A stretch of DNA of 64,000 nucleotides from Chitinophaga pinensis DSM 2588. GTDB taxonomy: Bacteria > Bacteroidota > Bacteroidia > Chitinophagales > Chitinophagaceae. The DNA is taken from the NCBI RefSeq assembly GCF_000024005.1, contig NC_013132.1:3218001-3282000 (forward strand), given 5' to 3'. Shown here in pieces: positions 1 to 8,585 of the stretch (the stretch's first letter is position 1; each line of letters starts with the position of its first letter). The notes below the pieces were generated by a model. That model worked only from the letters and a program-made list of their open reading frames with translations. It made no database searches and had not been told where the DNA came from. The position numbers and the translations under genes are program-made.

Positions 1-406
1 CCACAGTCTCCTCTATTGGTATCTTGGGGTCTACGCGATGCACATAGTAAAGATCAATCACATCTGTCTGTAATCTTTTCAGACTATCCGTAACCGCCTT
101 GCGCATATATGCCGGTGAGCCATCAAACCCGCCGGGTTGTCCATCCGTGAAAGTAAATCCGAACTTGGTAGCAAGGAATATTTTAGAACGGTTTGGCTTC
201 AACACTTTTGCCACCAGTTCCTCATTTTTACCATTAGCGTAAATATCGGCCGTATCCCAGAATGTAACGCCGAGCGCTATAGCATGTTCCAATGTAGCGA
301 TGGATTCAGCATCATTGGCTTCTCCATAAGCATGGTTCATGCCCATGCATCCCAATCCGATAGCGGAGAGAGAGACATCTGTGTTTCCTAATTTCCTGTA
401 TTTCAT
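1..406 (-). CDS. Aldo/keto reductase, N-terminal part (runs off the left edge)
   Basis: NADPH-dependent oxidoreductase of the aldo/keto reductase superfamily, probably cytosolic; substrate unknown. The reading frame starts at ATG 404-406 with [20 protein letters not shown], the usual AKR opening with the first beta strand. It continues through the conserved DTADIYANG segment (catalytic Asp and Tyr) and the catalytic Lys in FLATKFGF, to a [11 protein letters not shown] motif (catalytic His region) near residue 120. It is open to base 1, so only about 135 of roughly 330 residues are inside the window. The 60 bases between it and the TonB-receptor stop contain a TTGTATA-CTAA-TATACAA palindrome at 439-456 that may be its operator. 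Family call firm; substrate not predictable. Confidence 0.9.
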   Translation of the reverse strand, partial: MKYRKLGNTDVSLSAIGLGCMGMNHAYGEANDAESIATLEHAIALGVTFWDTADIYANGKNEELVAKVLKPNRSKIFLATKFGFTFTDGQPGGFDGSPAYMRKAVTDSLKRLQTDVIDLYYVHRVDPKIPIEETV

Positions 407-438
407 GAGATCATCGTTTGTATATGGGTCATTCAATA

Positions 439-456
439 TTGTATACTAATATACAA
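439..456. promoter_or_regulatory. Palindrome upstream of the aldo/keto reductase
   Basis: Perfect 7-bp arms (TTGTATA / TATACAA) with a CTAA spacer, 33 bases before the reductase ATG. Similar TATACT/GTATAC elements occur in the spacer at 20889-20922 between an HxlR regulator and its oxidoreductase. An HxlR-type operator is an inference. Confidence 0.35.
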
Positions 457-466
457 AGAACCCCGC

Positions 467-2632
467 TTAATTACCGTCGTCGTTCCTGATACCGCGCCTA
501 TTCTTTTGGATAGCTTGCTTCAGTCTGCCGAAATTGTAGTTGATACTCACATTGACCGTCCGGAAATATTCCTGTGTGTTGTTGTATTGCGTAAATAGTT
601 TATCTGAGAGCGCTGTACGGTTCTGTCTGTATGCCTGAAATGGATTGCTGATACCAGCAGAACAGGTCAGTTTATCTTTTATCAGATCTTTACTGCCTCC
701 GATGGTAATAGCAGTAACAGCATTATTGGTCGCCTGTAAGGACGCCTGGTTACGTCCGGTTATATTTAACGACGTATTCAGTTTCCAGCCTTTATTCAGG
801 CGTACAGATGCATTTCCGTTGATAGCATAATTCCATCTGTGCAGCGCAATAGGGGCAGCGTTGCTCGCGCCATCCAATGAAAGATAAACCGCATTGCCGT
901 TAATACCCAGGTTCAGCCATTTGGTAACCGGATAGTTGATGGTATAGTCAAATCCTAAACCACTACCCCTGACATTATTTTCGATGCTTGTAGTGGTAAT
1001 ATTCCGGGCGGTATCATAGGAGGTAATCTCCATAAACATATTGTTGAGGAACGCATAGCTGACAGCCGCATTAAAAGATAGGTTCCCTGACCAGCTATAT
1101 CCCAGTTGAACGTTCGTAGTCAGCGTCGGACGTAATGCCGGATTCCCGGATGATTCCTGCGAGGGATTGGAGCGGTCTTTAAATGGATTAAGCTTGTAGA
1201 TATTAGGTCGTTTCAGGCGTCGGGAAATGCCCAGGTTCAGCGAACTGTTATTACCCAACTTTCTGTTGATGACTACCGATGGAATCAGGTTAAGAAATTG
1301 CTTGTGCAGTCTCACAGAATCACTTTGCCAGCTGGCTTCCATAAAGGTCTGTTCCGCACGTAAACCCGCCTTCAGGTCCCAGTGTTTTGAAGAGAAAGTA
1401 TACGCATTATATACACTGAATACGCGTTGCTGTCCGTCAAACCCGTTTGAGACAGGATCAGCTGACAGGTAGGCATTGAGATAATCACTATAATTGCTAC
1501 GCCATATACCCTTTACGCCTGCTTCCATACTGAAGTACCGAAAGGTACGAACATAATCTGCCTGTAACGTATGCTCCCTGAATTGCTCATCATTGTCTTG
1601 CAGGTAACCGGAAATATCATAGTTGATTGTAGCTGTAAATTGCTGTTCATACGCCTGCTTTCTGCCATTGGTGGCATAACGGTAAGAAAAGGTAATCAGG
1701 TTGTTTTTATGTTCAGGAGAAGTGATCTGATAATTGATCCCGGCATCCATCCCATTGCCATGATTGTTATTGCTGCTGTGCATGGCATATTGCTGGTTAA
1801 CATTGCCACCGCTGATCATACGGGAAAGCAGCTGATCTTCTCCTGCTCCGCCGTAAGCATTGAAATTGAATTGTGCAGTCAACAGATGCAGGGTGTCTAC
1901 CGCATAACTTAGCTCTGTGCCGAAATACCCATTGCTACGATGGTTATGCCGGTCGCCTTCCTGTAACAGCGTAATGGGTACCTTGGCATAAGCCGTTCGC
2001 TGCATATCATTGCGCGCATGTGGACGACGATCATACCCTGCTCCGCCATAAACAGAGATGCCCAGATTCCCCTCTTTCATAGCGAATGAACCACCTGCAC
2101 CCGGTCCATTGGCCGGAAAGCGCTCACTGATGTTAATCGTTCCGTTATACCCATCTGCTTTACGCCTGATAGTAACAATGTTGATGATCCCTGTTAATCC
2201 TTCTCCGTCATACTTCGACGGTGGTGTGGTAATCACCTCTATGTGCTGTATCGTAGAAGCAGGAATTGTTCGCAGTACCATAGCGGGATCTCTTTCAAAC
2301 ATACCTGACTCCTTCCCATTAATCAGCACCTTATAACTACTGTTCCCCTTTAGTAATAGATTACCGGAAGCATCCACAGACAGAAAAGGCACCTTTCGCA
2401 TGATCTCCAGCAGATTACTGCCTTTGCTGTCGGGATCTGCCTGGAGGTCGTATATGAGGCGGTCTACCTCCTGTCGGATTAGTGGTTTTTGTCCGGTGAC
2501 AGTCACCGTTTTAAGTCCCCGGCTGCGGAGGGTGTCTGCTGTCTGGGCCTGACTTGTCAGACTGACATGCAGTAAGGGAATACTACAGGCAAGGTATAAT
2601 AACAGTTTATACATAACGGTCTTTTTAGGCAT
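467..2632 (-). CDS. TonB-dependent receptor-like outer-membrane beta-barrel protein
   Basis: Outer-membrane protein of 721 residues, probably importing an unidentified ligand with TonB energy. Residues 7-29 are a signal peptide (MYKLLLYLACSIPLL... ending SQAQ). A plug domain follows at about 40-155: VTVTGQKPLI, the VLINGKESGMF loop, and the IEVITTPPSKYDGEG-type turn ending GIINIVT. The rest (about 170-721) alternates aromatic strands and polar turns as in the outer membrane beta-barrel family 3 receptors, and ends in NVSINYNFGRLKQ. It has no carboxypeptidase-like repeat before the plug and no SusD partner, so it belongs to the shorter receptor type and not to SusC. It stands alone; ATG at 2630-2632, with a second Met six codons on. 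Ligand unknown. Confidence 0.85.
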   Translation of the reverse strand: MPKKTVMYKLLLYLACSIPLLHVSLTSQAQTADTLRSRGLKTVTVTGQKPLIRQEVDRLIYDLQADPDSKGSNLLEIMRKVPFLSVDASGNLLLKGNSSYKVLINGKESGMFERDPAMVLRTIPASTIQHIEVITTPPSKYDGEGLTGIINIVTIRRKADGYNGTINISERFPANGPGAGGSFAMKEGNLGISVYGGAGYDRRPHARNDMQRTAYAKVPITLLQEGDRHNHRSNGYFGTELSYAVDTLHLLTAQFNFNAYGGAGEDQLLSRMISGGNVNQQYAMHSSNNNHGNGMDAGINYQITSPEHKNNLITFSYRYATNGRKQAYEQQFTATINYDISGYLQDNDEQFREHTLQADYVRTFRYFSMEAGVKGIWRSNYSDYLNAYLSADPVSNGFDGQQRVFSVYNAYTFSSKHWDLKAGLRAEQTFMEASWQSDSVRLHKQFLNLIPSVVINRKLGNNSSLNLGISRRLKRPNIYKLNPFKDRSNPSQESSGNPALRPTLTTNVQLGYSWSGNLSFNAAVSYAFLNNMFMEITSYDTARNITTTSIENNVRGSGLGFDYTINYPVTKWLNLGINGNAVYLSLDGASNAAPIALHRWNYAINGNASVRLNKGWKLNTSLNITGRNQASLQATNNAVTAITIGGSKDLIKDKLTCSAGISNPFQAYRQNRTALSDKLFTQYNNTQEYFRTVNVSINYNFGRLKQAIQKNRRGIRNDDGN

Positions 2633-2741
2633 GGCAATGCCCGTTCAAAGCGGTAATGCTTTTAGAACCCGGGGTATTGCGTATGAAAAATTGGAATTGT
2701 ATGGTGGGAGTGGGCAGTAGGTTGGTCTGAAACGAAAGGGC

Positions 2742-3089
2742 TTACTTATTATTCCTGCTGATCAGGAAATAATATACCAGGAAGCCGGTAGCAATAAATA
2801 CGGTTTCAACACCATAAGGAAGCGGAGAGCTTTCTACGTTGAATGGTATGAACTCCAGTACAATTAGTCCCAGTCCTGCGAAAAACAGGATAATTCCCCA
2901 CTTCAGCATATCGCTGCTGCTTTTTGGAATGCTTGGAAGCAGTTTAAGGGCGTTGTCGTCTATCGGTCCTGCATCCAGCAACCGTCTTTTAAGCCTGTAA
3001 TTCAGGAAAGAAACGATCAGGGATGCCGTAATAGCAAAAACGCTGATGATCATGATAAAGCTGCCAAGTGTTTCGATGATATTGAACAT
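2742..3089 (-). CDS. Small two-helix membrane protein (DUF6249-like)
   Basis: 115 residues with three hydrophobic stretches: about 8-31 (IMIISVFAITASLIVSFL), 63-82 (WGIILFFAGLGLIVLEFI) and 92-110 (VETVFIATGFLVYYFLI). A cytoplasmic basic linker (NYRLKRRLL) follows the first. The layout and the residue pattern resemble the DUF6249 family of small Bacteroidota membrane proteins that often sit beside an ECF sigma gene. It is divergent from the sigma gene at 3190, and a 13-bp inverted repeat lies in the shared 100-bp spacer, so joint control is plausible. Molecular function unknown. Confidence 0.65.
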   Translation of the reverse strand: MFNIIETLGSFIMIISVFAITASLIVSFLNYRLKRRLLDAGPIDDNALKLLPSIPKSSSDMLKWGIILFFAGLGLIVLEFIPFNVESSPLPYGVETVFIATGFLVYYFLISRNNK

Positions 3090-3127
3090 ATACGATTGTT
3101 TTTTTCAGTAGACAGACGTATTTCCAA

Positions 3128-3163
3128 AAATGTTGCAAAATGAGCAGATTTTTTGCAACATTT
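3128..3163. promoter_or_regulatory. 13-bp inverted repeat in the divergent sigma promoter region
   Basis: AAATGTTGCAAAA (3128-3140) and TTTTGCAACATTT (3151-3163) are perfect inverted arms with a 10-base spacer. They lie midway between the divergent starts at 3089 and 3190. This could be an operator or an autoregulatory site; no -33/-7 pair was securely placed. Confidence 0.45.
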
Positions 3164-3189
3164 AGTAATAAACCGTTGTCTACTCTGAC

Positions 3190-3747
3190 ATGATTGATGA
3201 AAAGGAACTAATTCCCCGCATCTTACATGGAGATATGAAAGCTTTTGAGGTATTGGTAACGCAATATCAGGGGCTGGTATTCCATGTGGTGAACAGGATC
3301 ATCAATACGCAGGAAGACAAGGAAGATATCTGTCAGGAGGTATTTATCAAGGTGCACCAGCACCTGCGGCGCTTTGAGTATAAGTCCCGCCTGTCTACCT
3401 GGATTGCCCGTATCGCCTATCTGACGGCTATTAACTACAGTAAAAAGTATAGTAGTGGTCGTACGGTATCTCACCCGGAGGATATTGAAAATTATAGCTT
3501 TACGGATGAACATCCTGGCGGCCTGCTGGATAAAAAGGACGTGACGGCCTATGTTAACCGCCTGATCGCCCAGATGCCTGAACAATACAGAACGGTATTG
3601 ACGTTATATCATCTGAATGAGTTTTCTTACCAGGAGATAGAAGAAATAACCGGTATGCCGGAAGGAACCGTGAAAAGTTATCTTTTCCGTGGACGTAAAT
3701 TGCTGAAGGATAAATTAGGTGTTTATCTTAAAAATGAGGTATCATGA
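3190..3747 (+). CDS. ECF-type RNA polymerase sigma factor
   Basis: Sigma-70 family group 4 (ECF) factor of 185 residues that directs RNA polymerase to a private promoter set. Region 2 is at about 16-85: the -10 recognition helix runs through QEVFIKVHQHLRRFEY and the RLSTWIARIA segment is typical. Region 4 is at about 127-175, with the helix-turn-helix EFSYQEIEEITGMPEGTVKS followed by the basic RGRKLLKDKL. Regions 1 and 3 are absent, as in all ECF factors. The stop overlaps the next gene by 4 bases (ATGA), so the two are translationally coupled. The start is the first ATG and leaves a complete region 2. Target genes unknown. Confidence 0.92.
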   Translation: MIDEKELIPRILHGDMKAFEVLVTQYQGLVFHVVNRIINTQEDKEDICQEVFIKVHQHLRRFEYKSRLSTWIARIAYLTAINYSKKYSSGRTVSHPEDIENYSFTDEHPGGLLDKKDVTAYVNRLIAQMPEQYRTVLTLYHLNEFSYQEIEEITGMPEGTVKSYLFRGRKLLKDKLGVYLKNEVS

Positions 3748-4163
3748 AAGAGATAGATGAAAAGAAATTACAGGAGATGCTGGAACAGGGGTTAAGCCTT
3801 CCTGATGCAGCATTATCTGCCGGAGAGGAGCAGGAGCTGGAACACTACACCGCCTTATGGGAGGTGCTGGAGCAGCCGGTCGTACCGGACCTGTCTATTC
3901 GTTTTGCGGCGAATGTAAGCGCCAGGATCCGCTTGGAAAAAGGCAGAAAAACAGAGGTCCGCTTTAACTTGCTGATAGCGGCCGTCTGCCTGTTACTGGG
4001 TGGAGGGGCGGTGTCCGCCCTGGTGTTTTTTAGCGGCAACAGTCCTGTCATGCAGTTATTATCGCACTATGGACCTATCCTGCCTGTCGGACTGGCACTG
4101 ATATTACTCATTCAATACCTGGACCAGAAACTCGTAAAAGAGAAAGTCCGCTCTTACAGCTGA
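3744..4163 (+). CDS. Probable membrane anti-sigma partner
   Basis: 139 residues, coupled to the sigma gene by a 4-base overlap. The N-terminal half (1-70) is acidic, helical and cytoplasmic in composition. Two membrane spans follow at about 75-95 (LLIAAVCLLLGGGAVSALVFF) and 108-124 (ILPVGLALILLIQYL), with a short basic tail. There is no HxxxCxxC zinc motif, so it is not a ZAS-type anti-sigma factor. The role rests on position and topology: a cytoplasmic helical domain that could hold the sigma factor, tethered to the membrane. Its 3' end overlaps the convergent peptidase-like gene by 10 bases. Confidence 0.6.
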   Translation: MKEIDEKKLQEMLEQGLSLPDAALSAGEEQELEHYTALWEVLEQPVVPDLSIRFAANVSARIRLEKGRKTEVRFNLLIAAVCLLLGGGAVSALVFFSGNSPVMQLLSHYGPILPVGLALILLIQYLDQKLVKEKVRSYS

Positions 4164-4996
4164 ATATGAATATGGTCGTCATGCCGTACCGCATAGCAAC
4201 CATGAAAACGGATCTTATCACTTTCCAGCTGCAGGCGTGTCTGCAGATGTGGCTCAATAAATATCTTATGGATAGCAGGATGGTAGATGATAACAGTCAT
4301 TAATGCCCGCATCCGCAGGCTGTCAAACATATATCGCTGCTTGTTTCCCTGCGGGGCGATCTGCTGCAGGACATTATACCAGCGATAGCCCTGTTCCCGA
4401 CAACTTTCAGCCGTATTGATTTCTCCCGGGCGTGGCGTCTCGCACACTCCGTAACCAATCACAGAAGGCGCATTATCTGAAGGGGCGCCGCTTGCTTTAT
4501 CGATATAAAGGAAAGCCAGGTCCAGTTTTTTCCCGTCATTATGACTCAGATGCGGCAGCATGGGAAAGCTGTTAAAGAAAGGAAATCCACCATCCAGGTA
4601 ATTGACCGCTGTTCCGGGATGGAAACGGTTCATTTTCAAAGCAATATCCAGGGCGGCATGTCTCATGACCGGTCTTACATAATGCCTGTTCAACAGACAG
4701 GTGGTCAGTCGCAAAGGCTGTAAACCATCCTTACGGAAGACAGGCAACGGCACCCTGCCAAAAGGTTTGGCCAGCACGGGGATAATAAGCAGGGTACTGA
4801 ACAGGTAGATCAGCAGGAACGCGCCGATTTTAGCCAGTGGCTGCAGCATGGGCCTGGTCACTTTCTGCATGATCAGGGGATGTGTACGCCTGGAAATCAG
4901 ATAGATAACGCCTCCCAGCTGTGTCAGCATGGTCAGGACAATGAATACAAGGACGTGTGTCACTATCCGGGCAATGCCAAGGGATTTTCGAATCAT
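4154..4996 (-). CDS. Membrane-anchored protein with LAS-type (M15/M74-like) zinc peptidase motifs
   Basis: 280 residues. Two membrane segments at about 8-33 and 53-77 anchor it. The C-terminal part carries what look like the zinc ligands of the lysostaphin/D-Ala-D-Ala/hedgehog (LAS) fold: SHNDGKKLDLAF at about 159-170 (the HxxxxxxD pattern) and a terminal HDDHIHIQL (HxH). MepA and M15 endopeptidases have the same arrangement, SHxxGxxxD... and HxHxRL. This predicts a peptidoglycan-cleaving or cross-link-trimming activity facing the periplasm. It differs from classical family members in its two-helix anchor and in a Cys-containing insert (CETPRPGE...CREQGYRW) between the ligands. Family assignment is by motif only and needs a structural search. 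Confidence 0.55.
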   Translation of the reverse strand: MIRKSLGIARIVTHVLVFIVLTMLTQLGGVIYLISRRTHPLIMQKVTRPMLQPLAKIGAFLLIYLFSTLLIIPVLAKPFGRVPLPVFRKDGLQPLRLTTCLLNRHYVRPVMRHAALDIALKMNRFHPGTAVNYLDGGFPFFNSFPMLPHLSHNDGKKLDLAFLYIDKASGAPSDNAPSVIGYGVCETPRPGEINTAESCREQGYRWYNVLQQIAPQGNKQRYMFDSLRMRALMTVIIYHPAIHKIFIEPHLQTRLQLESDKIRFHGCYAVRHDDHIHIQL

Positions 4997-5051
4997 AAGC
5001 GTATAAGGAGCCGGTAGCGGCAGGGACTAGGGATAAAGGGTGTAAAATAAT

Positions 5052-5103
5052 AAAAAAAGAAGATCCCGTACGCCTTATAAGCTGTACGGGATCTTCTTTT
5101 TTA
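5052..5103 (-). terminator. Intrinsic terminator of the DUF4197 gene
   Basis: AAGAAGATCCCGTAC and its complement GTACGGGATCTTCTT enclose a 12-base loop. A-rich and T-rich flanks on both sides make it usable in either direction. It lies 16 bases past the DUF4197 stop. Confidence 0.85.
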
Positions 5104-5118
5104 TCCTAAGCAGGAAAT

Positions 5119-5844
5119 TTATTTCTGTTGTGCCTGTGCACTGCCAAACACTGTTTTCAGCAGATCAGTCACACGGGCAGCCGGGTCCTGTCTGATTTTC
5201 TGCTCTTCTAGAGCTACTTCTGAGAAGATACCGGCAACTGCTTTTTCAGTAACATAAGCAGTAAGGTCAGTATTTACAGGGGTAGAAGAGAATTTGTTGT
5301 ATACAGAGAAAACGTCTGACCAATATTTAGTAGCATCCACCTTTTTCAGCGCTTCACTGATCGCCGGGCGGAAAGCCGCTGTCAGGGATGCAGTGGTTTT
5401 GTCTTTGAAATAGTTGGTTGCCGCATTATTACCACCTTTCAGGATGCCTAAAGCATCAGTGATAGTCATTTGTTTGATCGCATTTACGAAAATAGGCGCA
5501 GCTGATTTTGCAGCTTCTTCAGCCCCTTTATTCATGGACTGGATCGCTTTATCCACAATGCTGCCCATACCCATGCTGCGTAAGGTGCTTTCTACCTTCT
5601 GCGCTTCCGGCGGCATCAGGATTTTAAGGGCGGCATTCGCAAAAAAGCCGTTGGGAGAGGAGAGTTTGTTAGCGCTGTTCTGTGTCCCGATGGTCAGTGC
5701 TTCTTTCAGACCAGCTGCTATCTGCGTAGTGCTGAGTTGTCCGTAGGATGGCAGGTTATTGAGTATCTGCTGGGAGGTTTCACAACCAGTGCTGGTTAAT
5801 AGAAGTGTGGCAGCAATAATACATGCAAAAAAGCCTTTTTTCAT
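5119..5844 (-). CDS. DUF4197 lipoprotein
   Basis: Secreted lipoprotein of 241 residues and unknown function. A lipoprotein signal peptide ends in LLLTSTGC, which puts the lipidated Cys at residue 21. The mature part matches the DUF4197 pattern: LKEALTIGTQNSANKLSSPNGFFANAALKI near residue 45-75, the PPEAQKVE segment, and AARVTDLLKTVF at the C-terminus. The composition is strongly alpha-helical. It is a single gene with its own downstream terminator, so it is probably monocistronic. DUF4197 proteins are widespread in Bacteroidota and Proteobacteria without an assigned role. Confidence 0.88.
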   Translation of the reverse strand: MKKGFFACIIAATLLLTSTGCETSQQILNNLPSYGQLSTTQIAAGLKEALTIGTQNSANKLSSPNGFFANAALKILMPPEAQKVESTLRSMGMGSIVDKAIQSMNKGAEEAAKSAAPIFVNAIKQMTITDALGILKGGNNAATNYFKDKTTASLTAAFRPAISEALKKVDATKYWSDVFSVYNKFSSTPVNTDLTAYVTEKAVAGIFSEVALEEQKIRQDPAARVTDLLKTVFGSAQAQQK

Positions 5845-6138
5845 AATAGATTGTATTACATTCTTAAATGTTGGTGCGCAAAGATAATCCTCTTCTTATT
5901 CATTGCGTTCATGTTTTCTGTTAACTATTGTTATCATTCCCCTGTTCCGGACAACGAAGTGACAAATATTCCCTTTAAAAATGCGATATTGCATAGCATA
6001 TGAAAAACATCCCTTGCTGAAAGGGAGACAACACTATTCAGACACATCGTCACTATTACAGGTCAGGAGAGAAAACAGCTTTTAGTAACAATGGAAAGTC
6101 CCGCACCGATACCAGGGACACCATATAACAGATTCCAC

Positions 6139-6981
6139 ATGAAAACGTTTATTATCATCGGAGTAGTAGCCGCAGTCTACATCGTATTCGTTATCATAAA
6201 ATTAATGAAGCTCAACAGCCGGGCAAAGGAAATCGCTGCCAAAGCGATGAAAGAACGCGAGCAGCAAAGAGATAAAGCTGTTGAGGATGAACCTCTGATC
6301 AGCGAGGACGGCGTACTGTCCCTGCATGACCGCCAGTATATCGCCTGTGGCGCCAATCTGATCTACCTCCGGGGAGAAAGACTGGATACACTCGAAACCG
6401 ATACCGAACAGGATGAAATCAGGCATATGCTCAGAAGAGACTGGCATATCAATACCCGGGATAAGTTATTAAGCACGATCGACGGACTGGCCACAAGAGG
6501 GCATCGGGTCTATTTTAAGCCCATCTGGCAGATATTGACTACCCTGCCGGTACGTGAACGTCCGGAAGCGCTGGATAAATTACAGCAGGACTTTGCGGCT
6601 AAAGGCGATGATGTGCCGATAGAACAATATGCCGCCAATATTTCTGAATGCTATAAACACCTCCGCGAAATATCCGATTGCTTCGAAGGCAAGAAATGTA
6701 AACTGGATGCCCTCACCTGGGACCTGGGTCGCGCTATCAACCTCTGTCGCTGGGGTTATGATGCCGGCTTCCTCTCAAGAGAAGAATCCATGCGCTATAT
6801 CCGTAAATTCGGAAAGGAGTTGTTACATAATTATACCAGCTGGGCCAACCTCGGGGAAAACTATCTCATAGGGTTCGCCATGTGGACCGGAGACATCGAG
6901 CAGCTGGATGAACTCCATGGCGGACATTGTGACCTGCTTTCAGAAGATAGCAGTCCATGGGTATTACTGGAAAGCAAATAG
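6139..6981 (+). CDS. DUF1266 protein with an N-terminal membrane anchor
   Basis: About 280 residues. A single membrane helix (residues 2-24, FIIIGVVAAVYIVFVIIKLM) is followed by a charged coiled segment rich in Lys and Glu. The C-terminal half (about 170-265) matches the DUF1266 pattern: a WDLGRAINLCRWGYDAGFL stretch, then LHNYTSWANLGENYLIGFAMW. In other DUF1266 proteins this block is the conserved core. The ATG at 6139 places the membrane helix at the very N-terminus; an in-frame ATG at 6091 would add 16 residues. The function of DUF1266 is unknown. It stands alone and ends in a hairpin terminator. Confidence 0.75.
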   Translation: MKTFIIIGVVAAVYIVFVIIKLMKLNSRAKEIAAKAMKEREQQRDKAVEDEPLISEDGVLSLHDRQYIACGANLIYLRGERLDTLETDTEQDEIRHMLRRDWHINTRDKLLSTIDGLATRGHRVYFKPIWQILTTLPVRERPEALDKLQQDFAAKGDDVPIEQYAANISECYKHLREISDCFEGKKCKLDALTWDLGRAINLCRWGYDAGFLSREESMRYIRKFGKELLHNYTSWANLGENYLIGFAMWTGDIEQLDELHGGHCDLLSEDSSPWVLLESK

Positions 6982-7000
6982 TTTTCATCGCATCTGATAT

Positions 7001-7036
7001 AGAAAAGCGGACTTTGATCAAAGTCCGCTTTTCTTT
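7001..7036 (+). terminator. Intrinsic terminator after the DUF1266 gene
   Basis: AAAAGCGGACTTTGATC and AAAGTCCGCTTTTC form a near-perfect GC-rich stem with a tiny loop, followed by TTTTAT. It lies 20 bases after the stop. Confidence 0.85.
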
Positions 7037-7077
7037 TATAGCGCTGTTTTACTCGATCTTAGCTGTCTTGATAGCAG

Positions 7078-7443
7078 CTATTCCTGCGGAATATGCCGCT
7101 TCAATATCGCCGATCGCAGGCGTTCTTCATGCGCATCTCCCCACTGCCCTAAAGCACTGATCACCGGTATCAGTGTCAGACCAAATTCCGTTAGACTATA
7201 CTCCACCTTCGGCGGCGCCTGTGGATACACCACTTTCGTCACCAGTTCTGCTGCTTCCAGTTCGTTTAACTGTACATTCAATACACGCCGGGAAGCATCA
7301 GGTATCTTGCGCTGTAATTCACTCGGACGTTGAAAACCCTCATGGATAAACCATAACAGACGGATCTTCCATTTACCATACAACACTTCTCCGATGAGAT
7401 CAAGGCCGCAGTTCAGATTGATGGGAATTTTCTTTTCGTACAT
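7078..7443 (-). CDS. HxlR-family transcriptional regulator
   Basis: Winged-helix DNA-binding protein of 121 residues. The HxlR hallmark is visible: LIGEVLYGKWKIRLLWFI, RPSELQRKIPDASRRVLN (recognition helix), and the wing VVYPQAPPKVEYSLTEFG, then LIPVISALGQWG. Cys12 (NCGL) lies near the N-terminus, the usual redox- or electrophile-sensing position in HxlR proteins such as HypR and YodB. The dehydrogenase at 7575 is upstream in the same orientation with a 131-base gap. A TAAATTTA element lies four bases before the ATG. It probably represses the neighbouring dehydrogenase or another detoxification gene; that is inference from position. Confidence 0.9.
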   Translation of the reverse strand: MYEKKIPINLNCGLDLIGEVLYGKWKIRLLWFIHEGFQRPSELQRKIPDASRRVLNVQLNELEAAELVTKVVYPQAPPKVEYSLTEFGLTLIPVISALGQWGDAHEERLRSAILKRHIPQE

Positions 7444-7447
7444 AAGG

Positions 7448-7455
7448 TAAATTTA
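7448..7455 (-). promoter_or_regulatory. Near-consensus -7 element before the HxlR gene
   Basis: TAAATTTA on the minus strand, one base off TAnnTTTG, ends four bases before the ATG at 7443. The spacing equals that of three consensus cases in this window and suggests a leaderless mRNA. Confidence 0.35.
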
Positions 7456-7574
7456 CTCCCATTGGTCGAATATGGCAATACGGATAAATTTGTCCCTATG
7501 AGAATCCCTGATCCGTACTTGTCTGCCGTTACCAGATGACTCAATTTTATAAAGTGCCGCCTTTTCTATGTTAC

Positions 7575-8585
7575 TTAGGTATTGATCACCAGCTTTCCTC
7601 TTGCACTGCCACTTTCAATGGCCTCATACGCTAGGTTTGTATCTTCCAGTGACAGACTCCTGCTATCCAGTAATGGCTTCAATTGTCCGTTTGCCGCCAG
7701 TTTGCTGGCTTCTTTTAAGATATCGCCATGGTGCTGCATCCCTTTCCCGGTCAGCATGGGTAATAAGGTAAATACGCCGGAATAGGTGGCTCCCCTGAAT
7801 GACAGCGGCGCCAGACTATGACTGCCCCAACCCAGTGCACTGACTACATGCCCGGTATAGGTGCGTACCGCTTCAAACGACTGACTCAGTGTTTCTCCTC
7901 CCACCGTATCAAAAACGATATCAAATCCTTCTCCATCGGTGTATTTGTCCACATATTCCTTTACGCTCATGTTTTTGTAGTCAATCGCTGTAGCGCCTAA
8001 CTGTCCGATGACTGCTAAAGAATGACTGCTACCGGTGGCAAACACAGTCGCGCCAAAGGCACGTGCCAGCTGTATCGCTACATGGCCGATACCGCCTGCG
8101 CCGCCATGGATCAGTACACGTTGTCCTGCTTTTACCTGGGCACGGTCAACCAGCCCTTCCCAGGCGGTAATAAACACCAGTGGCAGGGCTGCGGCCTCCC
8201 GCATACTGATATTGGCTGCTTTAGGGGCAAGTAGTGCCGCATCTACTGCCGCATATTCTGCCAGGGTACCCTGACGTCCGCCAATACCGCCTGCCATACC
8301 ATATACCTCGTCGCCTGGTTTAAAGTCTGTTACATCTGCTCCGATAGCCACCACAATACCTGCCAGGTCCAGTCCCAGTACAGCGGGTACCGCCTGTCTG
8401 GCATGTTTGCCTTCGCCTCTTTTGATCTTCGTATCCAGTGGGTTGACCCCGCTGGCGATGATTCTGACCAATACCTGTCCTTTCCCCGGAACAGGAACAG
8501 GTAGTGTTTTCACCTTAAACGCTTCTCCGTAGTTTTCCAGTACGAGCGCCTTCATATTGTCATTGATCTGTGTATCAGTAGACAT
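7575..8585 (-). CDS. Zinc-free NADP-dependent alcohol dehydrogenase / quinone oxidoreductase
   Basis: 336 residues of the medium-chain dehydrogenase/reductase superfamily, quinone-oxidoreductase branch, acting on alcohol, quinone or enone substrates in the cytosol. The N-terminal GroES-like fold begins MKALVLENYGEAF with GVNPLDTKIKRG. The Rossmann fold follows with RVLIHGGAGGIGHVAIQLA (GGxGxG) and the VFDTVGGETL turn. The four-Cys structural zinc site and the catalytic zinc ligands are absent. I chose ATG 8583-8585 (MSTDTQINDN); the longer reading frame back to 8729 uses codons that read as promoter sequence. It is divergent from the AraC gene at 8715, with a 129-bp spacer between the starts. 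Confidence 0.88.
   Translation of the reverse strand: MSTDTQINDNMKALVLENYGEAFKVKTLPVPVPGKGQVLVRIIASGVNPLDTKIKRGEGKHARQAVPAVLGLDLAGIVVAIGADVTDFKPGDEVYGMAGGIGGRQGTLAEYAAVDAALLAPKAANISMREAAALPLVFITAWEGLVDRAQVKAGQRVLIHGGAGGIGHVAIQLARAFGATVFATGSSHSLAVIGQLGATAIDYKNMSVKEYVDKYTDGEGFDIVFDTVGGETLSQSFEAVRTYTGHVVSALGWGSHSLAPLSFRGATYSGVFTLLPMLTGKGMQHHGDILKEASKLAANGQLKPLLDSRSLSLEDTNLAYEAIESGSARGKLVINT

Noticed and set aside
137..391. An 84-codon plus-strand frame opposite the aldo/keto reductase
   Set aside because: It is antisense to a well-supported gene and its sequence resembles no protein family.
4541..4723. 60-codon plus-strand frame inside the LAS peptidase gene
   Set aside because: Antisense to the peptidase-like gene; no independent start or ribosome-binding signal.
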